A stretch of DNA of 55,633 nucleotides from Holophagales bacterium UBA2201 (GTDB lineage Bacteria > Acidobacteriota > Thermoanaerobaculia > UBA2201). Under the pieces are notes generated by a model. That model made no database searches. It was not told where the DNA came from and saw only the letters and a program-made list of their open reading frames with translations. The stretch is from assembly GCA_002327305.1 (NCBI GenBank), contig DCUZ01000002.1, positions 1 through 55,633 of the forward strand, given 5' to 3'. This document shows, piece by piece, positions 33,480 through 42,008 of this stretch (within the stretch, counting starts at the first letter, position 1; every line of letters begins with the position of its first letter). The position numbers and the translations under genes are program-made.

Positions 33480-33550
33480 GATGCGTAGTGGCGCAGATGC
33501 GTAGTGGCGTAAATGCGCAGCGGCGCAGATGCGTAGCGGCGCAAATGCGT
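33480..33550. repeat. 16-bp tandem repeat
   Basis: Four full copies of a GATGCGTAGTGGCGCA-like unit (33480, 33496, 33512, 33528) plus a partial fifth. Variation is mostly G/A or T/C. It lies in the gap between the secreted protein terminator and the radical SAM gene end and contains no ORF. Different period from the heptamer family. Confidence 0.75.
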
Positions 33551-33628
33551 TGTTAAAGAGCGAAGATCAAATGAATTGCGGCTGCAGAGAAAAGACCAGA
33601 AGAAATTTCAGGCCACGCTTTTGGGGCG

Positions 33629-36166
33629 CTACGCGAAAAGCGTCTCCAGCTTCACCAGCCGTCCCAGGTCCCGCCCGCGCAGGGAGGCGTCGGGGGCGAG
33701 GATGAACTCCGTGCCGCCCTCCCGGAACCGGAACCCCCTGAGGGCCTTGGACAGGGCGGGGGCCTTCTCCTCCACCTCTTCGGCCCGCAGGAGACGGACC
33801 CCGGGCGCGCTGAAGGGGACGGCGGGCCAAGCGACCACCGCCTGCGTCCACACCTCCATCACCTCGTCGCGGCTGGCCACCCCCACGGGGAGGGCGGGGC
33901 CGGTGGAGACGAGGGGGTGCGGGTTGAACCCCGCCGACCAGGCCAGGGGGACCCCGGCCCGCAACAGCCCTCCGGTGACGAAGGAGACGAAGTGGCGGGT
34001 GGAGAGGAAGCGCGCGCGGCCCTCCTTGGTCAGGTGGAGCCGGTAGCGATACTTCAGTTTCGAGTTTCGAGTTTCGAGTTTCGAGTTGTCCGCGCCCCCA
34101 TCCATGAGTTTCGAGTTTTGAGTTGCGAGTTGCGAGTTGTCCGCGCCCCCATCCATGAGTTGCGAGTTTTGAGTTTCGAGTTTCGAGTTGTCCGCGCCCC
34201 CATCCATGAGTTTCGAGTTTTGAGTTTTGAGTTGCGAGTTGTCCACGCCCCCATCCATTAGTTTCGAGTTTCGAGTTTCGAGTTTCGAGTTTTCCCCCTC
34301 CTCGGCTAAAGCCAATTGTCCCGGCTGGTCCGAGTCGGCTGTCCGGGACATATGAGTTGCGGAGTTAGGCAACTGCTCTTCCACGGAGCAGGACGCTGCC
34401 TCTGAACTCGAAACTCGAAACTCGAAACTCGAAACTTGCAGAGGTTCAGAGAACCGCAAATCCTCCCCCTTCCGCCCCAGGCCGCACGCGAGGCACTGCT
34501 CGGTGCAGGGGGGGGAGAATTGTCCCGCTTTCGCCCGCTCCCACTCCCGCAGGAGGAAGCCGCGGTCGAGGCCGGAGTCCACCCACCGCTCCCAGGGCAG
34601 TTCCTCATCGAGATCGAAGGCGCGGGCGGGGGGGAGGAGGGCGTCCCAGAGGTCCGCCCGGAAGGTCTCGGTCCAGTTGTCGAACCGGCACCCGCGCCGG
34701 TAGGCCTCCAGCAACACCGCCCCCGTCGCCTCGTCCCCGCGGGAGACGGCCGCCTCGACGCGGGAGGGGGCGGGGTCGGCCGTCTTCAGCTCCACGCCCC
34801 GCCGGGGAAGCCGCGAGCGCAGGAAGGCGCGGGCCCCTTCGAGATGCTCCGCGGGGGCGGCCGGGGCCCATTGGAACGGCGTCCACGGCTTGGGGACGAA
34901 GTTGGCGACATGGACCGTCACCGACCGCATCCCCACGGAGCGGACCCGCTCCACAAGGCGCGCGATCTCCTCCCAGTGCCCCTCCTGTTCGAAGGGGAGG
35001 CCGATCATGAAGTACAGTTTCACCGTCCGCCACCCGAGGGCCTTGGCCCGGGCCACCGTGGCCAGGATCTGGTCGTCCGTGATGGCCTTGTTGAGGGCGG
35101 GCCGGAGCGAGGCCCCGGCTTCGGGGGCGAAGGTGAGGCCGCTTTTTCGCACCTCCCGGGCCCGCTCCAGCAGGGGGAGGGTGGCGGCGTCGATCCGCAG
35201 GGAGGGGAGGGAGAGGGAGACGCGGTGCTCCCTCAGCCCCTCGGCCAGCGCCTCCGCCAGGGGCTCGACGGCGCTGTAGTCGGCCGTGGAGAGGGAGAGG
35301 AGCCCCGCCTCCGTGAACCCCGAGCGGGGGGCCCGATCGAGGAGGAAATTGCGCACGGCGCCGGCGTCGCGCTCGCGCCACGGGCGGTACCAGAACCCCG
35401 CCTCGCAGAACCGGCACCCCCGGGCGCACCCCCGGGCGACCTCCGCGTGGAGGCGGTGGTGGGCCGAGGGGAAGGCGGGGAGGATGGGGTCGAAATCGAA
35501 GGGGGCGTCGTCGAGGTCGGCCAGCCACACCCGCCTCGCCGGCCCCTTCGTGAGGCCGGGGACCAAGAACCCCTCCATCGCGGCCAGGGCCTCCAGCTTC
35601 CCGCGGCGGGGGAGGGCGGGGCGGTCGCGGAAGAGTTCCAGGACCCGGGGGAGGAGGAGCTCGCCGTCGCCGAGGGCGAAGACGTCCACGAAGCCGGTCA
35701 GCGGGGCCGGGTTGGAGACCCCCAGCCCCCCGGCCAGGACGACCGGGTGCTCCTCGCCGCGCTCCGTCCGGAGGAGGGGGACGCCGGCGAGGTCGAGGCA
35801 GTACAGCAGGTTGGTGGCGTGTAGGTTGGTGGGGAGGGTGAAGGCGACCAGGGGCATCTCCCCGACGGAGGAGAAGGTCTCCTGGGTGAAGAGGGGGATC
35901 CCCTCGGCCCGCATCCGGTCCCCCAGGTCGGGCCAGGGGGCGAAGGCCCGCTCGAGGAAGACGCCGTCGAAGGCGTTGCCGAGGCGGTAGAGGAGCTGGA
36001 ACCCCGTGTGGGCCATCCCCATCTCGTAGAGGTCGGGGAAGACCAGGGCGCACCGCAGGCCGGCGTCCGGCCTGGAGGCGGCCCCCATCTCCACCCCGGC
36101 GTAGCGCTGGGGCTGGCTGACCTGGAGGAGGAGGGGCTCGAGACGGTCGTAGAGGGATCCGGGCAT
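33629..36166 (-). CDS. Radical SAM protein (TIGR03960-like) fused to DUF2344, with in-frame repeat insertion
   Basis: 845 aa. N-terminal B12-like/Rossmann region, then the radical SAM cluster motif CARGCRFC near residue 248 and a TIM-barrel with RVRSVGMRSVTVH-type segments, ending at CTEQCLACGLG. The C-terminal DUF2344 half begins YRLHLTKEGRARFLS and includes SAGFNPHPLVSTGPALPVGV. In usual members these two parts adjoin. Here about 128 residues (576-704) encoded by short tandem repeats lie between them, including four 17-aa units of MDGGADNSKLETQNSKL type. The frame stays open. Reaction unknown; the family is often linked to RNA modification or ribosome genes. ATG 36166 has AGGAAA upstream. 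Confidence 0.9.
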   Translation of the reverse strand: MPGSLYDRLEPLLLQVSQPQRYAGVEMGAASRPDAGLRCALVFPDLYEMGMAHTGFQLLYRLGNAFDGVFLERAFAPWPDLGDRMRAEGIPLFTQETFSSVGEMPLVAFTLPTNLHATNLLYCLDLAGVPLLRTERGEEHPVVLAGGLGVSNPAPLTGFVDVFALGDGELLLPRVLELFRDRPALPRRGKLEALAAMEGFLVPGLTKGPARRVWLADLDDAPFDFDPILPAFPSAHHRLHAEVARGCARGCRFCEAGFWYRPWRERDAGAVRNFLLDRAPRSGFTEAGLLSLSTADYSAVEPLAEALAEGLREHRVSLSLPSLRIDAATLPLLERAREVRKSGLTFAPEAGASLRPALNKAITDDQILATVARAKALGWRTVKLYFMIGLPFEQEGHWEEIARLVERVRSVGMRSVTVHVANFVPKPWTPFQWAPAAPAEHLEGARAFLRSRLPRRGVELKTADPAPSRVEAAVSRGDEATGAVLLEAYRRGCRFDNWTETFRADLWDALLPPARAFDLDEELPWERWVDSGLDRGFLLREWERAKAGQFSPPCTEQCLACGLGRKGEDLRFSEPLQVSSFEFRVSSSEAASCSVEEQLPNSATHMSRTADSDQPGQLALAEEGENSKLETRNSKLMDGGVDNSQLKTQNSKLMDGGADNSKLETQNSQLMDGGADNSQLATQNSKLMDGGADNSKLETRNSKLKYRYRLHLTKEGRARFLSTRHFVSFVTGGLLRAGVPLAWSAGFNPHPLVSTGPALPVGVASRDEVMEVWTQAVVAWPAVPFSAPGVRLLRAEEVEEKAPALSKALRGFRFREGGTEFILAPDASLRGRDLGRLVKLETLFA
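34056..34294 (+). repeat. Compound heptamer array, 51-bp period, inside the radical SAM gene
   Basis: Five blocks, each of four AGTTTCG-type heptamers, begin at 34056, 34107, 34158, 34209 and 34260. The first four are separated by a conserved spacer containing GCCCCCATCCATG, giving an exact 51-bp period (17 codons). The last block has four AGTTTCG copies plus AGTTTTC. Confidence 0.92.
34405..34439 (+). repeat. Inverted heptamer arm (AACTCGA) inside the radical SAM gene
   Basis: Four AACTCGA copies plus AACTTGC, 35 bp, opposite orientation to the array ending at 34294. The two arms enclose about 110 bp of non-repeat sequence. Same unit and size as the right arm at 31101-31135. Confidence 0.88.
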
Positions 36167-36186
36167 GGCTTTCCTGGCAAGTTTAC

Positions 36187-36192
36187 ATTATA
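36187..36192 (-). promoter_or_regulatory. -10 element of the radical SAM gene
   Basis: TATAAT on the minus strand 20 bases upstream of ATG 36166, with AGGAAA between them. No -35 is clear. Because TATAAT also reads on the plus strand here (36189-36194), the short divergent gap may serve both directions. Confidence 0.45.
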
Positions 36193-36250
36193 ATGAAATG
36201 GAACCACCGTTGAATTGGTTACCTATGGGGACAATCCAAGGAGGTCTTTC

Positions 36251-36484
36251 ATGTCGGAATTGAGCGAACGGATCCAGCAGGTATTGGACAAGGATATCCG
36301 CCCCGCCCTCCAGATGGACGGCGGCGACGTGGAGTTCGTCAAAGAGGTGGACGGCGTGGTGCAGGTGCGCCTGCAGGGCGCCTGCGGCGGCTGTCCCATG
36401 GCCGCCTACACCCTCGCCGGTTTCGTGGAGGAGCGCCTCAAGGCCGCCATTCCCGAGATCAAAGAGGTGGTGCCGGCGGGGTAG
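36251..36484 (+). CDS. Nfu-type Fe-S cluster carrier (NifU C-terminal domain)
   Basis: 77 aa, a stand-alone NifU C-terminal domain. The redox/cluster motif CGGC in LQGACGGCPMA is present, preceded by IRPALQMDGGDVEFV. Nfu proteins deliver Fe-S clusters to client enzymes as dimers. ATG 36251 follows AAGGAGG. It is divergent from the radical SAM gene, itself an Fe-S client family, and precedes rplU by 163 bases. Unlike full NifU there is no N-terminal scaffold domain. Confidence 0.94.
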   Translation: MSELSERIQQVLDKDIRPALQMDGGDVEFVKEVDGVVQVRLQGACGGCPMAAYTLAGFVEERLKAAIPEIKEVVPAG

Positions 36485-36588
36485 GGGGAGGGAGGCGGCC
36501 GGGTCCCCGGGGGGGGCGGGCCGCCGCGCCGGATCGCCCCGCACGGGCCCCCGTCAACGGTCCCGGGGGGGCGGGGTTCGCGGGTCGG

Positions 36589-36617
36589 TTGACAAAAACG
36601 GCCGCTTCCTGTAATAT
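36589..36617 (+). promoter_or_regulatory. Promoter of rplU-rpmA
   Basis: TTGACA (36589-36594), 17-bp spacer, TAATAT (36612-36617). Leader of about 25 bases with CGGAGG before ATG 36648. Confidence 0.8.
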
Positions 36618-36647
36618 TCCGGACTCAATATCCCGGAGGTCGTATTT

Positions 36648-36959
36648 ATGTACGCCGTGATCGAAACGGGGGGAAAGCAGTACCAGGTCTCCCCCGGTGA
36701 CAAAATCCGTGTGGAACTTCTGGAACAGCAGGAGGGGACGGTCACCTTTGACCGGGTCCTTCTGGTCAAGACGGACGAGGCCGTGAAGGTGGGGACCCCC
36801 ACCGTGAAGGGGGCCACCGTCCAGGGCGAGATCGTGCGCGCGCTCAAAGCCGACAAGATCATCATTTTCAAGAAGATCAAGTCCAAGCAGTACCGCCGCA
36901 CCCGGGGCCACCGGCAGAACCTGCTGGAGGTCCTCGTCCGCGAGATCAAAGGAGTCTGA
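36648..36959 (+). CDS. rplU: 50S ribosomal protein L21
   Basis: 103 aa, normal length. Starts MYAVIETGGKQYQVSPGDKIRVE, the diagnostic L21 opening, and ends RRTRGHRQNLLEVLVREI. Its stop is two bases before the rpmA start; the rplU-rpmA pair is widely conserved. obgE, the frequent third gene, is not present here. Confidence 0.98.
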   Translation: MYAVIETGGKQYQVSPGDKIRVELLEQQEGTVTFDRVLLVKTDEAVKVGTPTVKGATVQGEIVRALKADKIIIFKKIKSKQYRRTRGHRQNLLEVLVREIKGV

Positions 36960-36961
36960 CG

Positions 36962-37225
36962 ATGGCGCATAAGAAAGGTCAGGGCAGTTCCCGCAACGGG
37001 CGCGACAGCAACGCCCAGCGCCTGGGCGTGAAGCGCTTCGCCGGCCAGTGGGTCTCCGGCGGTTCCATCCTGGTCCGCCAGAAGGGGACCCGGTTCCTCC
37101 CGGGGACCAACGCCGGGATCGGCAAGGACCACACCGTCTACGCCAAGGTCGCCGGCATCGTCCAGTTCGAGGACCGGGGCAACCTCGGCCGCTTCATCTC
37201 CATCCAGCCGCAGGCCGCCCGGTAG
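36962..37225 (+). CDS. rpmA: 50S ribosomal protein L27
   Basis: 87 aa. Starts MAHKKGQGSSRNGRDSNAQR and includes GGSILVRQKGTRFLPGTNAG, both L27 signatures. The N-terminus begins directly with AHKKG, so there is no cleaved leader of the Firmicutes type. Pairs with rplU. Confidence 0.98.
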   Translation: MAHKKGQGSSRNGRDSNAQRLGVKRFAGQWVSGGSILVRQKGTRFLPGTNAGIGKDHTVYAKVAGIVQFEDRGNLGRFISIQPQAAR

Positions 37226-37377
37226 GGTCCGCCCCCCCTCCCGCCCCGGCCGATCCACCCTCTCCGCACCCTTTTCTTCCGGCGCCCGCGCCGGCCGGAT
37301 CCCCCTTGCGTCGGGGGCCTTTCCGGCCTTTGACGGGGGGCGGAGGGGGCCTTGTCGGACCGCTTCACAAAGGGCGC
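37226..37377. other. Intergenic stretch after rpmA with GC hairpins
   Basis: CCGGCGC/GCGCCGG (about 37280-37293) and CCCCC/GGGGG around TTGCGTC (37301-37317), followed by CCTTTCC, could end the rplU-rpmA transcript; neither has a proper T-run. No gene seen. Confidence 0.4.
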
Positions 37378-37405
37378 TTGCACCCCCCCGGCGCTGTGGT
37401 ATAAT
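37378..37405 (+). promoter_or_regulatory. Promoter of the exb-ton operon
   Basis: TTGCAC (37378-37383), 16-bp spacer, TATAAT (37400-37405). GAGGAGG lies 8 bases before ATG 37455. Confidence 0.72.
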
Positions 37406-37454
37406 GCCCTGCTGTTGACCCTTGTCCAGCAAATCAAGAGGAGGTCCTCAGTTT

Positions 37455-38186
37455 ATGGAAATTTCCTTATTGGAACTTTGGGGCAAGATGGGGTTCATGG
37501 CCAAGAGCGTCGTGTACGTTCTGGTCATCATGTCCGTGTGGAGCCTCTGGGTCGCGGTGGACAAGTGGATCCTCTTCCGCCGGGCCAAGAAGCAGTCCAT
37601 GGTGTTCGCCGAACTCCTCGGCAAACAGCTCGAGCAGAAGAACCTTCAGCAGGCCTACACGCTCACCCGCGACAAGCGCTTCAAGCACAGCCATGTCGCG
37701 AGGATCGTCAACGCCGGCCTGCAGGAGTTCCTCCGCATCGCGGAGATGGGCTCCTCCTCGGTCACCAATCCCGGCGACGAGGGCATCGAGCACCACAAGG
37801 TGCTGGAACGCACCCAGCACGCCATGGAGCGGGCCGCCATCCTTCTCATCAACGACTTCAAGAAGGGGATCTCGGTGTGCGCCACCGTCGGCGCCACGGC
37901 CCCGTTCGTGGGCCTCTTCGGCACCGTCGTGGGCATCATCAACGCCTTTGAGGCCATCAAGAAGGCCGGCGCCGGCGCCATCGGCGAGGTCTCGGGCGGC
38001 ATCGCCGAGGCCCTCATCGTCACCGCCTTCGGCCTCTTCGTCGCCATCCCCGCGGTGTGGCTCTACAACTACTTCACGGGCCGCGTGGAGCGGGTCCAGC
38101 ACGAGATGGGGAACGTCGTGGCCGACATGGGCGACTACCTCGTCGACGTGAACGTGGAGGATCTGCGCCGTGGCCGGACAGCGTGA
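37455..38186 (+). CDS. exbB: ExbB/TolQ-type proton channel subunit
   Basis: 243 aa inner-membrane protein of the proton-driven motor that energises TonB. Three membrane segments: SVVYVLVIMSVWSLWVAV, the ATVGATAPFVGLFGTVVGIINAF helix, and IAEALIVTAFGLFVAIPAVWLYNYF, all matching the MotA/TolQ/ExbB fold. First gene of exbB-exbD-exbD-TPR-TPR-tonB-PATAN. The name exbB is used because tonB is in the operon; TolQ is not excluded. Confidence 0.92.
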   Translation: MEISLLELWGKMGFMAKSVVYVLVIMSVWSLWVAVDKWILFRRAKKQSMVFAELLGKQLEQKNLQQAYTLTRDKRFKHSHVARIVNAGLQEFLRIAEMGSSSVTNPGDEGIEHHKVLERTQHAMERAAILLINDFKKGISVCATVGATAPFVGLFGTVVGIINAFEAIKKAGAGAIGEVSGGIAEALIVTAFGLFVAIPAVWLYNYFTGRVERVQHEMGNVVADMGDYLVDVNVEDLRRGRTA

Positions 38187-38625
38187 CCGGTTCGCCACCA
38201 GCGCGACGCCGGTCAGCTCCGAGATCAACGTCACGCCCCTGGTCGACGTCTGCCTGGTCCTGCTGATCATCTTCATGGTCATCGCCCCCATGCTCCAGTC
38301 GGGGGCCCCCGTGCAGCTGCCCAACACGGACAGGCCGCCGGACGTAAAAAGGGAAGACAAGCAGATCACCCTCTCCCTCGGCTTCGACCTCGCGGTCTTC
38401 TACGAGTCCGACCGCTTCGCCAAGAGCGTCGATTCGGCCACGGAGATGCAGCAGTTCGTGATCAAGCTCAGGGACGTCTACTCCCGCACGCCCGACCGCA
38501 AGATCCTGGTCAAGGCGGACAAGCGGCTGTCCTTCGGCAAGGTGCGCGACCTGATGCGGCACATCCAGGAGGCGGGGTTCTCCAATGTGGGCCTCATCTC
38601 CGACCGGACCAAGGCCCGCGTCTAA
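38170..38625 (+). CDS. exbD: ExbD/TolR-type motor subunit 1
   Basis: 151 aa. Single membrane helix containing the essential Asp: INVTPLVDVCLVLLIIFMVI. A periplasmic domain follows. GTG 38170 overlaps the exbB end by 17 bases. It works with ExbB to convert the proton gradient into motion of TonB. Confidence 0.92.
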   Translation: MAGQRDRFATSATPVSSEINVTPLVDVCLVLLIIFMVIAPMLQSGAPVQLPNTDRPPDVKREDKQITLSLGFDLAVFYESDRFAKSVDSATEMQQFVIKLRDVYSRTPDRKILVKADKRLSFGKVRDLMRHIQEAGFSNVGLISDRTKARV

Positions 38626-38640
38626 GGAAAGAGGTGCGCA

Positions 38641-39105
38641 ATGGGTATGCAAGTAGGAGGCGACAAAAAGGGCCCGATGGCGGATATCAACGTCACGCCG
38701 TTCGTGGACGTCTGCCTGGTCCTCCTCATCATCTTCATGGTCATCGTCGTGGTCACGATGATGCAGTTGGGATACATGTCCAAACTGCCCCCCCGGACCC
38801 CGAGCGATCCCAACCAGCCCCCGCCGGCGGACCAGATCGTGATCCGGCTGTCGAACTGTCCCAACCAGGGGCAGATCTCCGCCTGCAAGGTGTTCGTCAA
38901 CCGCGACGAGGTGCCGGTCTCCCAACTGGTGCCCCGGTGCCGCCAGCTGGCCCAGGGACGGTCGATGCAGATGATCTTCTTCACGGCCGAGGACAACGTC
39001 AACTACGAAAACGTGCTGAAGATCCTCGACCTCATCCACGAAGGCGGGCTCCAGAACGTGGCGGTCCTCACCGAGTCCATCGCCGCGGACAGTCTCATCC
39101 AGTGA
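38641..39105 (+). CDS. exbD: ExbD/TolR-type motor subunit 2
   Basis: 154 aa, second ExbD with the same helix and Asp (INVTPFVDVCLVLLIIFMVI) but a different periplasmic domain with extra Cys residues (LSNCPNQGQISACKVF, VPRCRQ). Two ExbD-like proteins beside one ExbB suggest a heterodimeric peptidoglycan-binding stator, as seen in several non-enteric bacteria. Confidence 0.92.
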   Translation: MGMQVGGDKKGPMADINVTPFVDVCLVLLIIFMVIVVVTMMQLGYMSKLPPRTPSDPNQPPPADQIVIRLSNCPNQGQISACKVFVNRDEVPVSQLVPRCRQLAQGRSMQMIFFTAEDNVNYENVLKILDLIHEGGLQNVAVLTESIAADSLIQ

Positions 39106-39194
39106 GGGGGGGGCGCCGTTGATCCGGTGGAATACCCTCCCGCGCGGGCCCGTTGCTCAGGACGAGCGGATACTTTTATTTCGGAGGCGCGCCG

Positions 39195-40304
39195 ATGATG
39201 TTTGATTCCCTTCCGCGATGCGGGTTGCTGTTCCCCGCGCTTCTGGTCGTGGGGGCCCTCGCCGGGGCCCTGCCCGCCCAGGAGTCCGTCTATCCCGAGT
39301 GGGAAAAGGGGATGGCGTGCTTCAAGGCCAGCGACTACGCCTGCTGCGCCGCCGAGTTCACCAAGGTGGTGGACCTCGCCGTGCGCGACAATTCCGATCC
39401 CACCGGAGCCTATTATATGGCCGGCCGATGCTACATGGGCAAGCGCGACCTGGCCAACGCCGAGCGCAGTTTCATGAAGGTGCTGGAGCGGGTCCCCGAC
39501 AACGGCAGCACCCTGATCCAGCTGGCCCTCATCGCCAAACAGCGCAACGAGAACGACAAGGCCGTTCAATATGTCAACCAGGGAATCGGATCGGTCACCG
39601 AAAAGGGGGACAAGTTCCTCGCCCACAAGGTCCGGGGCGGCGCGTTGATGGTCCTGGGCAAGAGGTCCGAGGCCGCCAAGGACCTCCAGGACGCCCTCGC
39701 CCTTTCCCCCAAGGACGGCGATGTCCTCTTCATGGCCGGGAAGGTGGCCGCGGAGATGAAGCAGTACGACAAGGCCTTCGACCAGCTCAACAAGGCCTAT
39801 GCCGCCGGCGCCTCCAAGGAGCGCGGGCAGGCCCTGCTCGGGGTGGCCTACAAACTCAACAAGTACGACGTCGTGGCCAGGGTGGGGCAGGCCCTCCTCG
39901 ACCAGGGCGTCAAGGACACCGCCATCCTGATCCAGGTCGGGTCCGCCCACATGGCCGTCAAGCAGTACGAAAAAGCCGTCGCCACCCTGCTCCAGGTCCC
40001 CGGCAGCACCCTGGCCAAGGCCTCGGGGCTGGCGCAGGCCTATGTTGGGCTCTCCAACTGGAGCGAAGCCGAGAAGTACTGCCTCGAGTGGCAGAAGTTG
40101 GATTCCAAGAACCCGGCCGTCTACGACGGGCTGGGCCGGATCTACCTTTCGCAGGATAGGCCGAAGGAGGCCCTGCAGTGGTACCAGCGCGGGCTCTCCA
40201 ACACCGGCGACCCCAAGTTCAAGGACATGGCGGCGAAGGTGGAGCAGCGCCTCAAGGAGCTCGCCCCCACCGCTCCCGTCAAGCCGGAAGGCGAGAAGTC
40301 CTGA
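39195..40304 (+). CDS. Exported TPR protein of the Ton operon
   Basis: 369 aa. Signal peptide MMFDSLPRCGLLFPALLVVGALAGALPAQ, then a run of TPR units through the entire mature protein (for example VYDGLGRIYLSQDRPKEALQWYQRGLS). Periplasmic location expected. ATG 39195 or the next ATG at 39198 both fit GGAGGCG. It is between exbD and a TPR lipoprotein, so it is probably a periplasmic scaffold for the Ton complex. Confidence 0.85.
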   Translation: MMFDSLPRCGLLFPALLVVGALAGALPAQESVYPEWEKGMACFKASDYACCAAEFTKVVDLAVRDNSDPTGAYYMAGRCYMGKRDLANAERSFMKVLERVPDNGSTLIQLALIAKQRNENDKAVQYVNQGIGSVTEKGDKFLAHKVRGGALMVLGKRSEAAKDLQDALALSPKDGDVLFMAGKVAAEMKQYDKAFDQLNKAYAAGASKERGQALLGVAYKLNKYDVVARVGQALLDQGVKDTAILIQVGSAHMAVKQYEKAVATLLQVPGSTLAKASGLAQAYVGLSNWSEAEKYCLEWQKLDSKNPAVYDGLGRIYLSQDRPKEALQWYQRGLSNTGDPKFKDMAAKVEQRLKELAPTAPVKPEGEKS

Positions 40305-40351
40305 GGGCCGCGGCGGATGGCACCCACTTTGATCGAGGAGGTAGCGAGACG

Positions 40352-41209
40352 ATGACGCTGCATATGGATGCGAGGGCCCGGCAATGGAAACGGGCCGGCC
40401 TGTGCCTTCTGCTGGGGGCCGTCGCGCTGGCCCTGACGGGGTGCGGGCAATTGGAGGCCCGCGCCAAGATGCGCGAGGCCATGGAGCATTACCAGAAGGA
40501 GGATTACAGCTTCGCCTGTCCGGCCTTCGAGGAGGCGCTCCGGTTCCGGAGCGACGACCTCGAGTTGAAGAAGACCCTGGCCTACTGTTACATGGCCTGG
40601 TACAAGCCGCTGGACACGACCCCGGAGAACCTGGAACTGATCGACAAGGCGGCCCGGCTGTTCAGGGAGATCCTCTCCGCCCGGCCCGACGACGGCAACG
40701 TGCGGGAGGCCCTTCTGGCCCTCTATCTCAACGCCGAGCGGTACGCCGACGCCATCGGGGTGATGAAGGAACAGCTTCAGAAGAACCCCCGGGACGTGGA
40801 GATCATGAAACAGATCGCCTCGCTCCACCAGCGGGCGGGGGAAATGGAGATCTCCTTCACCTGGTACGAGAAATGGGCCGAGGTGGAGCCCCGGAACGCC
40901 GACCCGTGGTACGCCATCGGATCGCGTTGCTGGAGCAAGTCCTACTGCGAGCCCAACCGGTGCGAGGACCCCAATCTCCCCATGGACCAGCGGCAGGCCT
41001 ACATCCGCCGGGGGATCGACGCGCTGACGAAGGCCATCGCCCTGGACCCCGGGTTCTGCGAGGCCTCCGCGTACCGGAACCTGCTCTATCGCGAGCGGGC
41101 CAAGTGGATCGATTTCGGCGATCGAAGGGCCCGCGAGGAGGCCTTCCGGCTTGCCGACGCCGACCGCGACCGCGCGGTCGAGTGCATCAAGCAGAAACAG
41201 AAAAAGTAG
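40352..41209 (+). CDS. TPR lipoprotein of the Ton operon
   Basis: 285 aa. Lipobox LTGC (ALALTGCGQL) at about residue 31, then TPR helix pairs (MREAMEHYQKEDYSFACPAFEEAL, ALLALYLNAERYADAIGVMKEQL, IMKQIASLHQRAGEMEISFTWY). ATG 40352 with GAGGAGGT upstream; a second ATG at 40364 is possible. Membrane-anchored partner of the other TPR protein, by location. Confidence 0.83.
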   Translation: MTLHMDARARQWKRAGLCLLLGAVALALTGCGQLEARAKMREAMEHYQKEDYSFACPAFEEALRFRSDDLELKKTLAYCYMAWYKPLDTTPENLELIDKAARLFREILSARPDDGNVREALLALYLNAERYADAIGVMKEQLQKNPRDVEIMKQIASLHQRAGEMEISFTWYEKWAEVEPRNADPWYAIGSRCWSKSYCEPNRCEDPNLPMDQRQAYIRRGIDALTKAIALDPGFCEASAYRNLLYRERAKWIDFGDRRAREEAFRLADADRDRAVECIKQKQKK

Positions 41210-41249
41210 CCGGGCGCCCGGCGCGGCGCCCGCCCGAGGAGGAGTTGCG

Positions 41250-41990
41250 ATGCTGGTCGACAGTTTGATTGAAAGCCGAAGGACCCAGATAGACAAGAGG
41301 CGGATGGCCATCCTTCCGGGGGTCATCCTGGTGCACGTCATCGTGGCCGTGGTGCTGGTCATCTCCTCCATCTGGCAGGTGAACTACCTGGAGGAGGCCC
41401 CCATCAACATCGCGCTCGTCGCATCCGCGCCCCCGCCGCCCCCGGCGGCGGCCAAGGCCAAGGCGGCGGAGACCCAGACCAAGACCACCCCCCCGCCGAC
41501 CAACACCAACGTGACCCCCATCGCCATCCCCGACTTCACGCCCCAGGTGCTCACCACGGTGGAATCGGCCGGCGGTGACGACTACGGCGTCGAGGGCGGC
41601 GTGGACTGGGGCGGGGTGGGGCTGGACCAGGGCGGCGTCCTCGGCGGCGTCCCGGGCGGCGTGGCCGTGCCGCGGCCGCCCGAGCCGGACCAGGGCCCCG
41701 TCATCGTCGGCGGCGACGTCCAGGCCCCCCAGCGCCTCACCGAGCTGGTCCCCGTCTACACCGAGCCGGCCCGCAAGGCCCGCATCGAGGGGATCGTCAT
41801 CCTCCAGTTGACCATCAGCCGCAACGGCGACGTCATCGACGTCAAGGTCCTCAAGGGGCTCCCGATGGGACTCGCCGACGCGGCCGTGGACGCGGCGCGC
41901 CGGCAGAAGTTCAAGCCGGCCTACCGCGCCTCGACGGGCAAGCCGGTGGACTGCCTCTACACCATCACGGTGCAGTTCCGGATCAGTTAG
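41250..41990 (+). CDS. tonB: TonB energy-transducer protein
   Basis: 246 aa. One N-terminal membrane helix (MAILPGVILVHVIVAVVLVISSIW), a Pro/Ala/Gly-rich periplasmic spacer (SAPPPPPAAAKAKA...), and the C-terminal TonB fold (VYTEPARKARIEGIVILQLTISRNGDV...ALDAARRQKFKPA-type pattern). It transmits energy to outer-membrane receptors such as the one at 44811. GAGGAG precedes ATG 41250. Confidence 0.93.
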   Translation: MLVDSLIESRRTQIDKRRMAILPGVILVHVIVAVVLVISSIWQVNYLEEAPINIALVASAPPPPPAAAKAKAAETQTKTTPPPTNTNVTPIAIPDFTPQVLTTVESAGGDDYGVEGGVDWGGVGLDQGGVLGGVPGGVAVPRPPEPDQGPVIVGGDVQAPQRLTELVPVYTEPARKARIEGIVILQLTISRNGDVIDVKVLKGLPMGLADAAVDAARRQKFKPAYRASTGKPVDCLYTITVQFRIS

Positions 41991-42008
41991 TCCGCCCCCT
42001 CCCTGCTC

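Noticed and set aside
34056..34439. CRISPR array
   Set aside because: Units of 7 bp within a 51-bp period, with spacers that are nearly identical to each other, and no cas genes. This is a tandem repeat.
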